Shown here in pieces: positions 21,832 to 32,737 of a stretch of 64,000 nucleotides of DNA. Both the position numbers and the translations under genes were made by a program. The stretch is from Ochlerotatus camptorhynchus. Lineage: Eukaryota > Arthropoda > Insecta > Diptera > Culicidae. The notes under the pieces were generated by a model that worked only from the letters and a program-made list of their open reading frames with translations, did no database searches and was not told the DNA's origin. Numbering within the stretch: the first letter of the stretch is position 1; each line of letters begins with the position of its first letter. Where the stretch lies: assembly GCF_037179485.1 (NCBI RefSeq), contig NW_027040888.1:1806001-1870000 (forward strand). Reading direction: 5' to 3'.

Positions 21832-23115
21832 ATGGCGCCTAAACGCAAAAGAAAGGGGCAAACTCTTGACCCCCCTTCTGAAGAAATTAATTTGAGTAAT
21901 CAATTTGATTTGCTCACGGATGATGAGAATGATCCATCATCCAAGAAAAATTCTAGTAAACTTTCCCGGCTTAATGCCAAGAAGGAAAAGATTCCCCCTA
22001 TTGTGATAACCACTACCGATTTCCATGCTCTTCGCATGGAACTTTTGAATTTCGTGAAAGTTAAGTTTTCACTACAAATTGTACGTCGGGGTGAATGCCG
22101 TGTATTGGCTGAAACCTTGGACGGATTTAAATGTCTTCTCAAGTATCTTACTGAGAAGAAGCACAAATGTTTTACTTACGACACCAAAACTGAACGTGTG
22201 TTCAAGGTTGTCATGAAAGGACTGCCCAGTGGTGAATCCCTGGATCAGATCAAAGATGAACTGGCAAAATTACTTGGAGTTGTGCCACTCCAAGTAATCA
22301 AAATGAAAATGAAATCCCGTCCTGGCGATTCGCGCAACGGGATTTCTAATGATTTTTATTTAGTTCACTTCAAGTCTAGTGAACTAAACAACCTTAAGGC
22401 CTTAGAAAAAGCTAGCCTTATGCTCCATGTCCGAGTGAAGTGGGAACACTTCAGGAAGACTGGAGGAAATTTCCAAAACCTCACCCAGTGCCGTAAGTGC
22501 CAGGGATGGGGTCACGGAACTAAAAATTGCTACATGCCAGTTAAATGCATGAATTGTGGTGATTCCTCTCACGCAAAGGACGACTGTCCTGTGAAGGAAG
22601 ATCCTAAGAAATTTAAATGTTCAAATTGTGGTGAAAACCACAAATCCAATTTTTGGGAATGTAAGACTCGCAAAGCGATCCTACAATCTCGTTCTAACCG
22701 ACAGGTAGGAAACGCTCCACGTTTCCGACCAGGTATAAATTCCTCTGCTGTTAACAACGGTCAGCGAGGAACAAATTCTACATTCGTACCCGTAGGTACA
22801 AATATCACCCCTGCTTCAAATGTTTCATCTGTACCTACTCCCCTCGCTGCTAACAATGTTCAGCGAGTTAATGGAGCTACCTATGCTGCTATTGCAGCGG
22901 GTAGAAATCAAAATACTAACCAACGTTCTAACGGAAATTTTGACAATTTTGACTTAGGAAGCATTACTGCTCCTAAAATGGAATTTTTACAGAATTCATT
23001 AATTGACATGATTTCTGATATGCTTAAATCTAACTCCATGTTTGATGCTATTCAAACTGGAGTAAAATTTGCTAATAATATTGTCATGACTTTAAAATTC
23101 AGTAATGGATTTTAA
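21832..23115 (+). CDS. LINE ORF1 (Gag-like nucleic-acid-binding protein)
   Basis: An RNA-binding chaperone of the LINE ribonucleoprotein. I choose the ATG at 21832 because it has a strong context (gccgccatggc) and begins MAPKRKRKG. An in-frame ATG at 21739 would add 31 residues that look like 5' UTR. The open frame has a basic N-terminus, a middle region (VFKVVMKGLPSGESLDQIKDEL) typical of Jockey Gag, and three cysteine-histidine knuckles: CRKCQGWGHGTKNC, CMNCGDSSHAKDDC and CSNCGENHKSNFWEC, at roughly residues 220-270. The C-terminal third is N/S/T-rich with Ala patches. ORF1 is intact and overlaps ORF2 by 11 nt (ATGGATTTTAA), as is usual in the clade. Confidence 0.9.
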   Translation: MAPKRKRKGQTLDPPSEEINLSNQFDLLTDDENDPSSKKNSSKLSRLNAKKEKIPPIVITTTDFHALRMELLNFVKVKFSLQIVRRGECRVLAETLDGFKCLLKYLTEKKHKCFTYDTKTERVFKVVMKGLPSGESLDQIKDELAKLLGVVPLQVIKMKMKSRPGDSRNGISNDFYLVHFKSSELNNLKALEKASLMLHVRVKWEHFRKTGGNFQNLTQCRKCQGWGHGTKNCYMPVKCMNCGDSSHAKDDCPVKEDPKKFKCSNCGENHKSNFWECKTRKAILQSRSNRQVGNAPRFRPGINSSAVNNGQRGTNSTFVPVGTNITPASNVSSVPTPLAANNVQRVNGATYAAIAAGRNQNTNQRSNGNFDNFDLGSITAPKMEFLQNSLIDMISDMLKSNSMFDAIQTGVKFANNIVMTLKFSNGF

Positions 23116-25702
23116 AGCATTAAACATTTTAAATTGGAATGCTCGATCTCTTAAAGATAATGAAGACGAGCTATTTAATTTTTTGAGAGTTCATAACGTG
23201 CATATTGCCGTTATAACTGAAACGTTCCTTAAACCTGACCATAAGGTTAAGAAGGACGCAAATTACTTGATTTATAGAAATGATCGTCTTGATGGACCCT
23301 GTGATGGCGTTGCCATCATTATTCATAGACGAATCAAGCATAAAATTCTTTCTTCATTTGAAACCAAAGTTTTTGAAACTTTGGGAGTTTCTGTTGAAAC
23401 AAAATTTGGACAACTTACGTTTATAGCTGCCTATTTGCCATTCCAATGCGTAGGCCAGAAAAAGAATTTTCTCAAGGGTGACCTCCAGAAACTTACCCGT
23501 CATAGGTCTAAATTCTTCATTATTGGTGATTTTAATGCAAAACACCGCTCATGGAATAATGCTCAAAGCAATTCCAATGGTAATATTCTGTTTGATGATT
23601 GTTCTGCAGGTTATTACACTATTCAATATCCAAACAGCCCAACATGCTTTTCTTCTGCAAGAAATCCCTCCACTATTGATTTAGTCTTAACTGATTCATG
23701 TCAACTTTGTAGCCAACTGGTTACCCATGCTGACTTCGGTTCTGATCACCTTCCAGTAACTTTTGAAATATCCCAAGAAATAATTTCTAATCCCAACAGC
23801 TTTACTTTCAATTACCATAGGGCTGATTGGGAGCAATATCGAACATTTATGGAATATAACTTCGATCCAAACATTCCTTTGCAAACCAAAGATGAAATTA
23901 ATTATGCTCTTGAATCTCTGACTACTTCTATAGTTGAAGCAAGAGCTGCCTCAGTACCAAAATGCGAGGTTAAATTCGATTCAATTATAATAGACGATGA
24001 TCTTCAGCTCTTGATCCGTCTTAAAAATGTCCGTAGGAGACAATTTCAAAGAACACGCGATCCTGCCATGAAAGTTATCTGGCGGGATTTGCAAAAACAA
24101 ATTAAAAAGCGATTCTCTGCCCTGAGGAACAAAACTTTTGAAAATAATGTTTCTAAATTAGACCCGAGTTCCAAACCCTTTTGGAACCTCAAAAGCCAAT
24201 TCCAGCGCTTAAAGAAGGTGGTAAAATTTTGATCACAAATTTGGAAAAAGCTCAGAAACTTGCTAAGCAATTCGAGAGTTCCCATAATTTCAGTTTGGGT
24301 CTTACTAGTCCTATTGAGAATCAGGTTGCTCGGGATTTTCGGAATATTTTCTCTCGGGAAAATATTTTTGATGATTCCTGGGGGACTGATTTGGACGAAG
24401 TAAGGTCTATAACTAAAAAGTTTCAAAATATGAAAGCTCCAGGTGATGATGGAATTTTCTATATCCTCATCAAAAAACTCCCAGAGAGTACCTTGTCTTT
24501 CTTGGTAAAATTATTTAACAGATGTTTCCATTTGGCATACTTTCCTGATAAATGGAAAAATGCAAAAGTTGTTCCAATTTTGAAGCCGGATAAAAATCCA
24601 GCTGAAGCTTCTAGCTACCGTCCAATAAGTTTGCTTTCTTCAATAAGTAAACTTTTTGAAAAAAATAATTTTGAATAGAATGATGCTTCACATCAATACG
24701 AACTCAATTTTTGCAGATGAGCAGTTTGGATTTCGCCATGGACATTCAACTACTCATCAACTCTTGAGAGTTACCAATTTAATTCGTTCAAACAAATCTG
24801 AAGGCCACTCAACTGGAGTTGCTCTTCTAGACATAGAAAAAGCATTCGACAGTGTTTGGCATGAAGGTTTGATTGCTAAATTGAAAAAGTTTAATTTTCC
24901 ACTTTACATTATGAAATTAGTTCAAAATTATTTAACTGACAGAACTCTGCAGGTAAATTATCAAAATTCCAAATCTAATCGACTACCTGTTAGAGCAGGA
25001 GTTCCTCAGGGTAGCATTCTTGGGCCTATATTGTATAACATTTTCACTTCGGACCTCCCTGATTTGCCTCAGGGTTGCCACAAATCTTTGTTCGCTGATG
25101 ACACAGGCATTTCCGCTAAAGGAAGAAGTCTTCGTGTTATTTGCAGCAGACTGCAGAAAAGTTTAGATATTTTCTCTTCTTATTTACAAAAATGGAAGAT
25201 TTCTCCCAACGCTTCCAAAACTCAACTTATAATATTTCCACATAAGCCTAGAGCTTCGTTTTTGAAACCTAGTAGTAGTCACATAGTCACTATGAACGGA
25301 GTTCCAATTTCCTGGTCAAACCAAGTGAAATATCTTGGATTAATACTTGACCAAAAATTAACTTTTAAAGATCACATTGAGGGCATTCAAGCTAAATGTA
25401 ACAAATATATTAAATGTTTGTATCCTCTTATAAACAGGAAATCCAAACTTTGCCTGACGAATAAACTTCTAATATTTAAACAAGTTTTTAGACCGGCCAT
25501 GCTTTACGCTGTGCCAATATGGTCTAGTTGTTGCACTACCAGGAAAAAAGCACTTCAAAGGATTCAGAACAAAATTCTGAAGATTATTTTGAAGTTGCCT
25601 CCCTGGTACAGTACTACCGAAGTACATAGAATTTTGAATGTTGAGACTTTAGCACAAATGTCCAACAAAATAATTAATAATTTCCGGCAAAAATCGTTAT
25701 AA
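23105..25702 (+). pseudogene. LINE ORF2 (endonuclease-reverse transcriptase), frameshifted
   Basis: The N-terminal endonuclease is complete: LNILNWNARSLKDN, VITETFLKPDHK, IIGDFNAKHRSWNN, TIDLVLTDS and GSDHLPVTFEI. The RT follows with SSYRPISLLSSISKLFE, VALLDIEKAFDSVWHEGL, GVPQGSILGPILYN and the catalytic FADDTGISA. The C-terminal region continues to 25702. Two lesions break it. Near 24180-24200 the frame shifts where a stretch ending FWNLKSQF should continue into KPIPALKEGGKILITN, probably a deletion. The second is an extra A in the seven-A run around 24657-24664 just after KLFEK. Apart from these the reading frame is well preserved, consistent with a young copy. Confidence 0.9.
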
Positions 25703-25971
25703 TCCTCAATTGCAACGATTAATTCCCTTTATACTTAGATAAGATTTAGTTTTAGTTATTTAGTTTTAAGCTATCAATTGTTATACTGACATGCAGGTTT
25801 AAAAAACCTGTTTAAAATACTGAATTGCCAAGACAGGAACAATGTAAAAACACTTAGATATATATCATAACAATTAAGGCTGGTAAGTTACTGTAGTAAC
25901 TGGAGCACCTAGGTTAAAAATGAAATGTAATTTATTTTGAATTTGGAACAAATAAAGAGTTGAAAAAAAAA

Positions 25972-25985
25972 AGGTGGAATGATAT
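25972..25985. repeat. Target site duplication of the LINE (right copy)
   Basis: Identical to 21535-21548. It follows the LINE A-run directly and leads back into foldback left-arm sequence. Confidence 0.95.
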
Positions 25986-27829
25986 GTTTTGAGACTGAAA
26001 TTGAAACTTTAGACTAAAAGTTTCTCCTACAAAGTTGTTCCTTATAGTTAGGCCCTCATTGTTATGACAATGAATTCTAGGGTGGTTCTTATTATCATTA
26101 AAATCAAAAATCTAACTTTTTTGTTTGAATAAACTTAGGTATACATTCTTCGGCAAAGTTATAGCTGAGCTAATTTCAAGCAACTTTGTTGTAAACAACT
26201 TTTTTGTATCTCTTAAATTGGCCAATTTAGAGCTATTTTCTTGAATTGAGTTAGGGTGGCGCTAAAAAACAGTTATTTTGCTTTAGTTTTCTTATTTCAA
26301 ATTTCTCAGCAAAGGTGTATTGAAATAACTTTTAGATCTTTAGAAGGCGCAAATTTTTGCTTCAAAAAGCTTGTCAATATCATTCGCCGATCAAGAGTTA
26401 TTGACGTTTTTGTACTAAAAATATGCACTTTTCAAATGTTAATATCTCTGGTTGGGGCAAACAAAAAAAAAAGTTTTTATACGGCATTTGAAAGGGCGTA
26501 TGCTTTCTCATTAATATGAAAAAAATGGTGGTATGTTATTTTTTAAACTCGTATAAAATCAATTCAAATTTATTCATTTTTTACTATATTTGGGTATATC
26601 TTTTTTATTAGAAGAGATACAGGCAACATATTTTGCAATAAAACATTCGCCTTAAAGAGTTTTAAAAGTCTCTAAAAGATGAATTTCATGAGAAATTTCA
26701 AATAAAAAAGTTATTGACAAAAGATGGATTTCATAAGACCACTCTAGTGACAAAATCAAACAAAATGAGCTAGTACATTTGTTTCAAAATTTGGAAATTT
26801 AGTGAATTAGAAGAAGTTTTTGTTCTTGAAAAATCCCTTCTTTTGGTGTTTGCAAACGTCAGGGTGGTCCTCAAATTAGGGAATTTATAGAACTAACTTT
26901 TTTGTTTTACAAAATAAAAACATGTGTTGTTTGAAAAAGTTGTAGTTAAGTTGATTGCAAGCAACTTTGTCGAAGAAAATTGTTTTCTATCTCTTAACGT
27001 TCTCATTTAAGAGTAATTTTTAGGAGTTGACTTAGGGATTTTCTGGAAATAATAGTTTTTTAGCACTAACATTTTTATTTCAAATTTCTCATGAAAGTCA
27101 TCCTGCAGAAACATTTAAAACTCTTTAAGACGAATGTTTTATGGCGAAATTTGTTTTCTGTATCTCTTCTAATAAAAAAGATATACCCAAATATAGTAGA
27201 AAAAATTAATAAATTCGAATTGATTTTATACGAGTTTAAAAAATAACATACCTCCAATTTTTTCATATTATTGAGAATAACATACGCCCTTTCAAATGCC
27301 ATATAAAAACCGCCGTAAGAAAACTAGAGCAAAATAACTGTTTTTTTTTAGCGCCACCCTAACTCAATTCAAGAAAATAGCTCTAAATTGGCCAATTTAA
27401 GAGATACAAAAAAGTTTTTTTCAAAAAAGTTGCTTGAAATTGCTCAGCTATAACTTTTCCGAAGAATGTATACCTAAATTTATTTAAACAAAAAAGTTAG
27501 ATTTTTGATTTTAATGATAATCAGAACCACCCTAGAATTCATTGTCATAACAATGAGGGCCTAACTATAAGGAACAACTTTGTACAAGAGACTTTTAGGC
27601 TAAAGTTTCAATTTCAGTCTCAAAACATATCATTCCACCTAAATCTGCATTCTGGACCACTGTGCATTGGATATAAATCAGGTAAATGTTTTTTGGAAAT
27701 TTAGGACAACCAGCTACCTTTTTTGAAGTTAATTTCAAGCTGAAATTGCGACGTGCTGAACCGTCGAATACATTTACAAAGGTTACAGTGGATTGACCAA
27801 AATTAGAATCTCCCAAACCAGCATTCTTT

Positions 27830-28095
27830 TTTCCTTGATTTGTTTTCCGTCGATCTTGTTTTCTGTGCTGAGCACCAATGCTACCGACGCCAGGAAGGCA
27901 GCTCCCACACCTGGACCCTACCTATCGACCCATCAACTCATAAACCGGGGACCAACGGCTTTACTTCCCTTCCGAAGGAAGGCGTGATCAGAGATGTTAT
28001 GCCTCAGAACATCCCGGCGACGCCGACTGGGATTGAACCCAGGCCTGCTGGGGTGAGAGTTAATCACGCTTACCACTACACCACCGGCGCCGCTA
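27830..28095 (-). mobile_element. tRNA-derived SINE, family 2, reverse copy
   Basis: On the minus strand it has the same head as 21278-21480 (gtggtgtagtggtaagcgtg and gggttcaatcccagtcgg). An extra segment of about 40 bp (ttctgaggcataacatctct-side) follows, then the shared ccgttggtccccggt and gatcgacggaaaacaaatc. The pair lies in opposite orientation on either side of the foldback. Confidence 0.8.
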
Positions 28096-28195
28096 CAAAC
28101 CAACATTATTGGTCTTTTATAAAACCACTTCATACTACACTCGTAATCCCTCGTTTTCAAGTCAACAAATTATAAACGCTCCTTTTTCTTCCTGG

Positions 28196-28456
28196 CTTTG
28201 ACGCTAATACACGAGCTTTCGCCTGCTCTCAACTTAGTGTTCTTGATGCACTTCCACAGTTTGTATATTGTGTGGCAAAAACACAATAACACAATGACAC
28301 AAACCAGCCTAGGACTGAAAGTCTCTTTAATAAAGAAAAAAATAATGACACTCTTATGCTCAGGGAAGATGTGCTAAGACCGGACCGGAAATCGAACCCA
28401 CCTCCATCGGTTTGGTAATACCATGCCTTTACTGACTACGCCGTCTGAGGCTCCAT
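28196..28456 (-). mobile_element. Feilai-like SINE, reverse
   Basis: The minus strand reads a tRNA-like head (gagcctcagacggcgtagtc, then gtgggttcgatttccggtc), then the Feilai body with ctgtggaagtgcatcaagaa and a tail of lost GAA repeats. An A-rich, probably inserted or expanded, section lies at about 28280-28345. Confidence 0.75.
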
Positions 28457-28680
28457 TTTATAAACGCACATAAAGCGTAATTAATTCATAATGGCCCATA
28501 CCGAGCTCGACCAATTCAAGTGGGCATCGCGTGTAACAAACAAGTCTGTGATAATGTATTTTGCCACATAAAACCGGACATTCAGCGGACTATATAATTG
28601 ATAAAAGTCCCCGTGTTTTTTTCTTCCACCGATGATCCTGAATATTGTCCTGAAGAGCAAACCCGCTATTATATGTCCAT

Positions 28681-29234
28681 TAGGGTGGGTCAAGTTTGTA
28701 GGGTGGATCACAACCTTGTGCTCCCCCACTGCTCTTTCGATCTGTTTTGAGCTCCCCAACAACTTTACCAAATTTGAACGAATTTTATTACGATCTGGAT
28801 TTTTCGGAAGAACTTTAAAGTTTGTATGGGAAACGAAAAGAAATTATTCAGTTGCTTGTCAAAAATTCAAAAATTGTCAAATTCATACTACATTTGAGGA
28901 ATTTATGCAAAACAACTTCGCCGAAGATCGCAAATCGATTCGACTTCTGTGGAAAAAGTTATTATTGCACGGAAGTTGAATCGATTTCCTGATGAATGTA
29001 CGAATCGATTTCCAATATTGGACAAAGGTGTTCTGCATAGTGGTCTCAGGATTGGTTTTTGAATTTTCGTCAAGCAAATTAATAGTTTCATTCCATTTCC
29101 CATACAAACTTTGAAATTCTTCCACAAATCCAAATCATAACCAAATTCGTTCAAATTTGGCACAGTTTTTGGGGACCTCATTATAGATCGAAAGTTCCGT
29201 GGAGCGCAGGGGGTTGTAAAGCTGATCCACCCTA
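28681..29234. mobile_element. Foldback element with TAGGGTGG ends (copy 2)
   Basis: It begins tagggtgggtcaagtttg and ends with aaagctgatccaccctaa. Arms pair over most of their length: gatcacaacc, ttgaacgaattt/aaattcgttcaa, aaagtttgtatgggaaa and its complement, and aatcgattcgacttctg with aagttgaatcgatttcc. It is longer and more symmetrical than the copy at 12838-13246, which appears internally deleted. Confidence 0.85.
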
Positions 29235-30467
29235 ATATCCATGCTGCAGTCATCACGTGTAGCCCTTCACCCGCACCAAGCACGCAATTCACGCTCTACG
29301 AGTCTCTTCGATGACAAATAAACAAATGCTTTAATTTCCAACAACTTTGCATGTTGATAGCTCCCCTTCTTTCCCAGTTCCCAGCATTGTTAACCCTACG
29401 TTTCGCAATAGAGAGAATTATGTGACATTCCAAATAGACTGTATTGTTTTCCACCAAAATTGATACACCTGTACACTGTAACCTGTGACCGTGAAACTCG
29501 CCCAAAACAACCAACCAACCAAAGGACGATGTTCGTTCCCTTCTTCCTGGTAGTTTTCCTTTCGCTCACAACGCAGGTCTTTCCGTTCCGACAATGTTTT
29601 CGTCTTTAATTAATTAAAATGACATTCCATTTCTATGCGACACTGCCCACCACGCAGATTGGGACGTTTCTGTGTACCTCGGTAATTTTATGGAGTTGTG
29701 CTTTTTTCGACGCGTTGTAAAATCCTATGAATGGAACTAATGAAGCTAACCTTTCGAGTCAACGACACGCACTCCGATAGATCCTTGCGGTTCTAATTTA
29801 ATCAGCATTAACACCAACTTTCCACGCCACTGTGGCCGAGGGGTTTCACAATTAAGCACCAACCAACCAACTATTTTCCCAGCATTTTAAACACTGTAAA
29901 CTAATCAACTATCAACAGTTCCACCAACTACCGACGGTTGTTATCCAACAGACGACGGCGAAGACAGTGATTAGTCACACATAAACACACGACGCGAACC
30001 ACCGAATCGTCATAAACCACACGATAGCAGTAAGCCCAAAGCGAACTGCCCCAGCGAGAAAAACTGCCTCTAATGACCGTCCTTCCGACCGACCGACCGA
30101 CCATCAGCAGACACACGCCGACCGACAACTACTCCTGGACGAGTGAGGAAAAAAAGACCATAAATATGATTACCACCAGCAAGCAGGCAGCAAATAGCAA
30201 AACTACGCTGGAGGTGCTTTCGGCGATGGACGACGACGATGACGACGACGGCGACGACGATGCTCTCTGTTTTCCGCCGTTTTCCCTTCGGAGCGAGAAA
30301 TCGACCAAGCTGCTCCACCACGTTGCGGCTAACGGACGGTAACACTTGGTGCACAGTATGTAGGTAGTCTAGTTGATCAATGTATTTTCTGGATCGTGCA
30401 ATAGGCATTATAGAGTTGATCACCTCAACTTTAACAAAAGAGAAAGAACCTAATCAGCGTCGTAGCA
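29235..30467. other. Unassigned stretch with GAC-rich simple repeat
   Basis: Contains (gac)n at about 30229-30262 and a short (gacc)n around 30088-30103. Both strands give open frames with low-complexity acidic or valine runs that I attribute to the simple repeat. Base composition is less AT-rich than nearby elements, so this may be old single-copy DNA, perhaps UTR of a neighbouring gene. I found no coding family. Confidence 0.3.
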
Positions 30468-30747
30468 ACCGGTGGAAACTAACGATTTTAAATTCGCTCA
30501 CTACTTGACTAGCATATTGGTCCCAAGCAAATCGATTAACGTACTCCATTCTAGTCGTAATTCTAGTACTAAACTATGTTTCTTTTGATTCGCTATGAAA
30601 GTTTGACCGATAAAATGAGGGGCTCGTGGATTTTACTGTTTCTAGGGGTGCATAGGTTAGCTTGGGACCGAAGAGAGTACCAGAGCTGAGCCAAAAATTT
30701 GAGGACGTTTCTTTGGGACCTTTTGGTCTTAGAGCTACCTCTTTGGT
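30468..30747 (+). mobile_element. 285-bp MITE-like element, copy A
   Basis: Shares the full consensus of this family: ccggtggaaactaacgattt, tgactagc-tattggtcccaa, cgctatgaaagtttga, gcttgggaccgaagagagta and agctacctctttggt at the end. It is single and somewhat diverged. No exact target duplication was seen. Confidence 0.85.
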
Positions 30748-30891
30748 CGTAGTGAGGCAACGCTGTTGACAAACCTCGAAAAAGACTCCCTTTTTCAATT
30801 TAATAGTCCATTTTACGAAATAACAGAAGTCAGTTTGCCTGACAATTTTTGATGCTATTGATGTTGCTTCTCACAGTTGTTAGGCGGACAA

Positions 30892-30918
30892 CATGTCAAA
30901 ACATGATGTTTTGACATG
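30892..30918. repeat. 27-bp palindrome
   Basis: catgtcaaaacat is followed by its reverse complement atgttttgacatg with one central base. It is short and isolated; it could be a dimeric protein-binding site or chance. Confidence 0.4.
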
Positions 30919-31021
30919 CTAGCACATGCCACACCTCCTCCACATCAGTGGGCGCCTTACCTTAGATTACTGCCTCCTGTCAAAGTTTATTCATGAATTG
31001 AAGAATCAGCTGATCACAGGA

Positions 31022-31460
31022 ATCTATGACAAAAGATCAAAAGGACAAAAGGTCGAAAGACAACTTATCTAAAGGACAAGAGGTCGAAAGAGACAAAACT
31101 TCAAATGGACAAAAGGTCGAAAAGGACAAAGAGTTGAATGAACAAAAGGACAAAAGGTAGGAATCCCAAAACTGATTTATTTTTATTTTGAAGAATGAGT
31201 GTAATTTAAATTATGTGAAAAAATTGTATTGATATTTCGTATAATACAGTACTGCACACGTGTAAAAGAACGAAAAAGCTCTGAAAAATAAGAGATTCTA
31301 ATATGTCATCTTAGTTTTACGATTTACCAAAATCTACTTTTAAGAATTTGTTTGAAGTCATGGAAAATCAGTTTTAGAATATTTAAATCAGCTCTTGGCC
31401 TTTCGACATTTTGTCTTTCGAACTTTTGTGTTTCGACCATATTTCTTCCGACCTTGTGTA
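31022..31460. repeat. GGACAAAAGGTCGAAA repeat clusters in inverted orientation
   Basis: 31028-31160 holds at least six variants of ggacaaaaggtcgaaa. 31397-31460 holds complementary variants (ctttcgacattttgtctttc, tttcgaccat). The clusters flank about 230 bp of AT-rich DNA, so the whole may be a foldback built of 15-mer repeats. Confidence 0.65.
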
Positions 31461-31859
31461 CCTAAATCAATCAGAAACGTCTTGTAGAATGCTCTATTCA
31501 TCAAATTAAGCGTCAGGTTTCGAATAAGACGGAAGTATTTTTTATCACCCTTTATATTTCCTCGCGTCTGACCTTTTAATTTCCAGCTAAGGTTGAAGAA
31601 TCTTGAAAAATTTGTATGTCCCACTATCATCAAAATTAAAAATCTCCTTGTTTGGGCTTAGATTTTTCTCGAAATTGAACGTTTTCACTGCAGATGCCTT
31701 CTAAATTGATTTACCTTTCCATACTTATCGTGATTTGATAAAGAGTAACTAATTGTTAAGATATTGTTAAAATATAACACTGCTTCCTCACTCCAAACTC
31801 GGTCTACGAACTCTAAACTTGGCTAAACTTAACTAATTCATTGAAACGCCATTGAATTC

Positions 31860-32340
31860 ACTTTGGCCTATTGAATGAAGATTAGAATGGATTCGGTCGG
31901 AGTACTGCTTTTGTTTTTGAGAATAATGGGTGCAAACATTCATAGCATGCGTTCCTATTGGCTTCGTTCGATAGCTTTAGAACTAATGTATCGTACCAAA
32001 CGCGTAATTCAAGAGCCACCTGTGAAAAGGGCATACAAGCTTTTTGTAAACAAACCTTTGCATGCTCTTTTCTCGCCAACCAAGGATCGCCCTCGCAATC
32101 CAACAAGATCATCGGGAAGAGGAAAGTTTTCCCTACCCGGTGATGTTGATGGTTTGCGTTGGTGTCATATGGGTGGAGATAAAAGGGCATAAGAAGGTTT
32201 GTGTACAAAAAGCTTGTATGTCCTTTTCACTTGTTGTTCTTGAATTGACTAAATCAAGTCTAAAATCATGGATTTATTCGATGTTTTCTACTCGATAGGC
32301 TCAAAATGGACAATTAGGCCGAAGCAGTTCTCTACCCTAT
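31860..32340 (-). mobile_element. MITE-like element related to 50271-51171, truncated, with nested MITE
   Basis: Read on the minus strand it starts tagggtagagaactgcttcgg and continues with gcctatcgag, then after an insertion with gcgtttggtacgatacatta and tttgcacccattattctc. These are the same landmarks in the same order as 50271-51171. The far TIR is missing. Importantly it lacks the hAT-like MITE found in the other copy at tttgcacccatt, and instead contains a different MITE at 32010-32242. Confidence 0.75.
32010..32242. mobile_element. Hairpin MITE nested in the preceding element
   Basis: Arms aattcaagagccacctgtga through aaaagggcatacaagctttt are mirrored by the right arm ending cttttcacttgttgttcttg-aatt. 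Pairing covers about 45-50 bp. The related element at 50271-51171 reads acgcacaattgac across this position (complement of gtcaattgtgcgt, about 50351-50363), so the empty site was around aatt. Confidence 0.75.
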
Positions 32341-32457
32341 ATTGATTTTCATAAGCGGCGTATCGAAAATAAACTCCCAGATTGAGATCTCAAAAGTCTC
32401 AGTTCAAGAATGTTGAAAAAAAATCCTTTTTCAAATTGGTAAGGAATTTAGTAATAA

Positions 32458-32736
32458 CACCGCTGGAAACTAACGATTTTAAATTGGCCCACTACTTGAC
32501 TAGCCTATTGATCCCAAGCAAATCCATAAGCGTACCGCATTTCAGTCGAAATTCTAGTACTACACTATGTTTGTTTTGATAAGCTATGAAAGTTTGACAG
32601 CTAAAATGAGGGGTTAGTGGATTTTCATATGTTTCGAGGGGTGCATCGATTAGCTTGGGACCGAAGAGAGTACCAGAGCTGAGCCAAAAAGTTGAGCACG
32701 GTTCTTCAGGACCTTCTGGTCTTAGAGTTACCTCTA
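32458..32736 (+). mobile_element. 285-bp MITE-like element, copy B, truncated at the satellite
   Basis: Full consensus from ccgctggaaactaacgattt to cttagagttacctcta. The last bases (tggt) are missing because the satellite begins at once. It is therefore the exact left boundary of the array. Confidence 0.85.
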
Positions 32737-32737
32737 A

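Larger units (their letters stand above)
21549..25971 (+). mobile_element. Full-length Juan/Jockey-like LINE
   Basis: The element starts cagtccgc directly after a 14-bp target duplication, has a 5' UTR of about 280 bp, two overlapping ORFs, a short 3' UTR with aataaa, and an A-run. It is flanked by the identical 14-mer aggtggaatgatat at 21535-21548 and 25972-25985. At 4.42 kb with both ends present it appears to be full length. The identical target duplication implies recent insertion, yet ORF2 is frameshifted. Assignment to Juan is from overall layout and memory of that abundant Aedes family. Confidence 0.85.
21511..27664. mobile_element. Large foldback element split by a LINE
   Basis: The ends cacagtggtccagaatgcag (21511) and ctgcattctggaccactgtg (ending 27664) are perfect inverted repeats. 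The left arm is interrupted at 21549-25971 by a LINE and resumes at 25986. The left arm then pairs with the right arm (about 27065-27640) over several hundred bases, with landmarks gttaggccctcattgttatg, ggccaattta and aagggcgtatg. The left arm has about 180 bp (26300-26480) absent from the right. The loop around 26860-27060 repeats left-arm modules directly (gggtggt, ctaacttttttgttt, caagcaactttgt). Without the LINE the element is about 1.7 kb. It encodes no protein. Confidence 0.85.

Noticed and set aside
30070..30423. Minus-strand protein with a valine-rich stretch
   Set aside because: The run is the complement of a (gac)n simple repeat; no domain flanks it.
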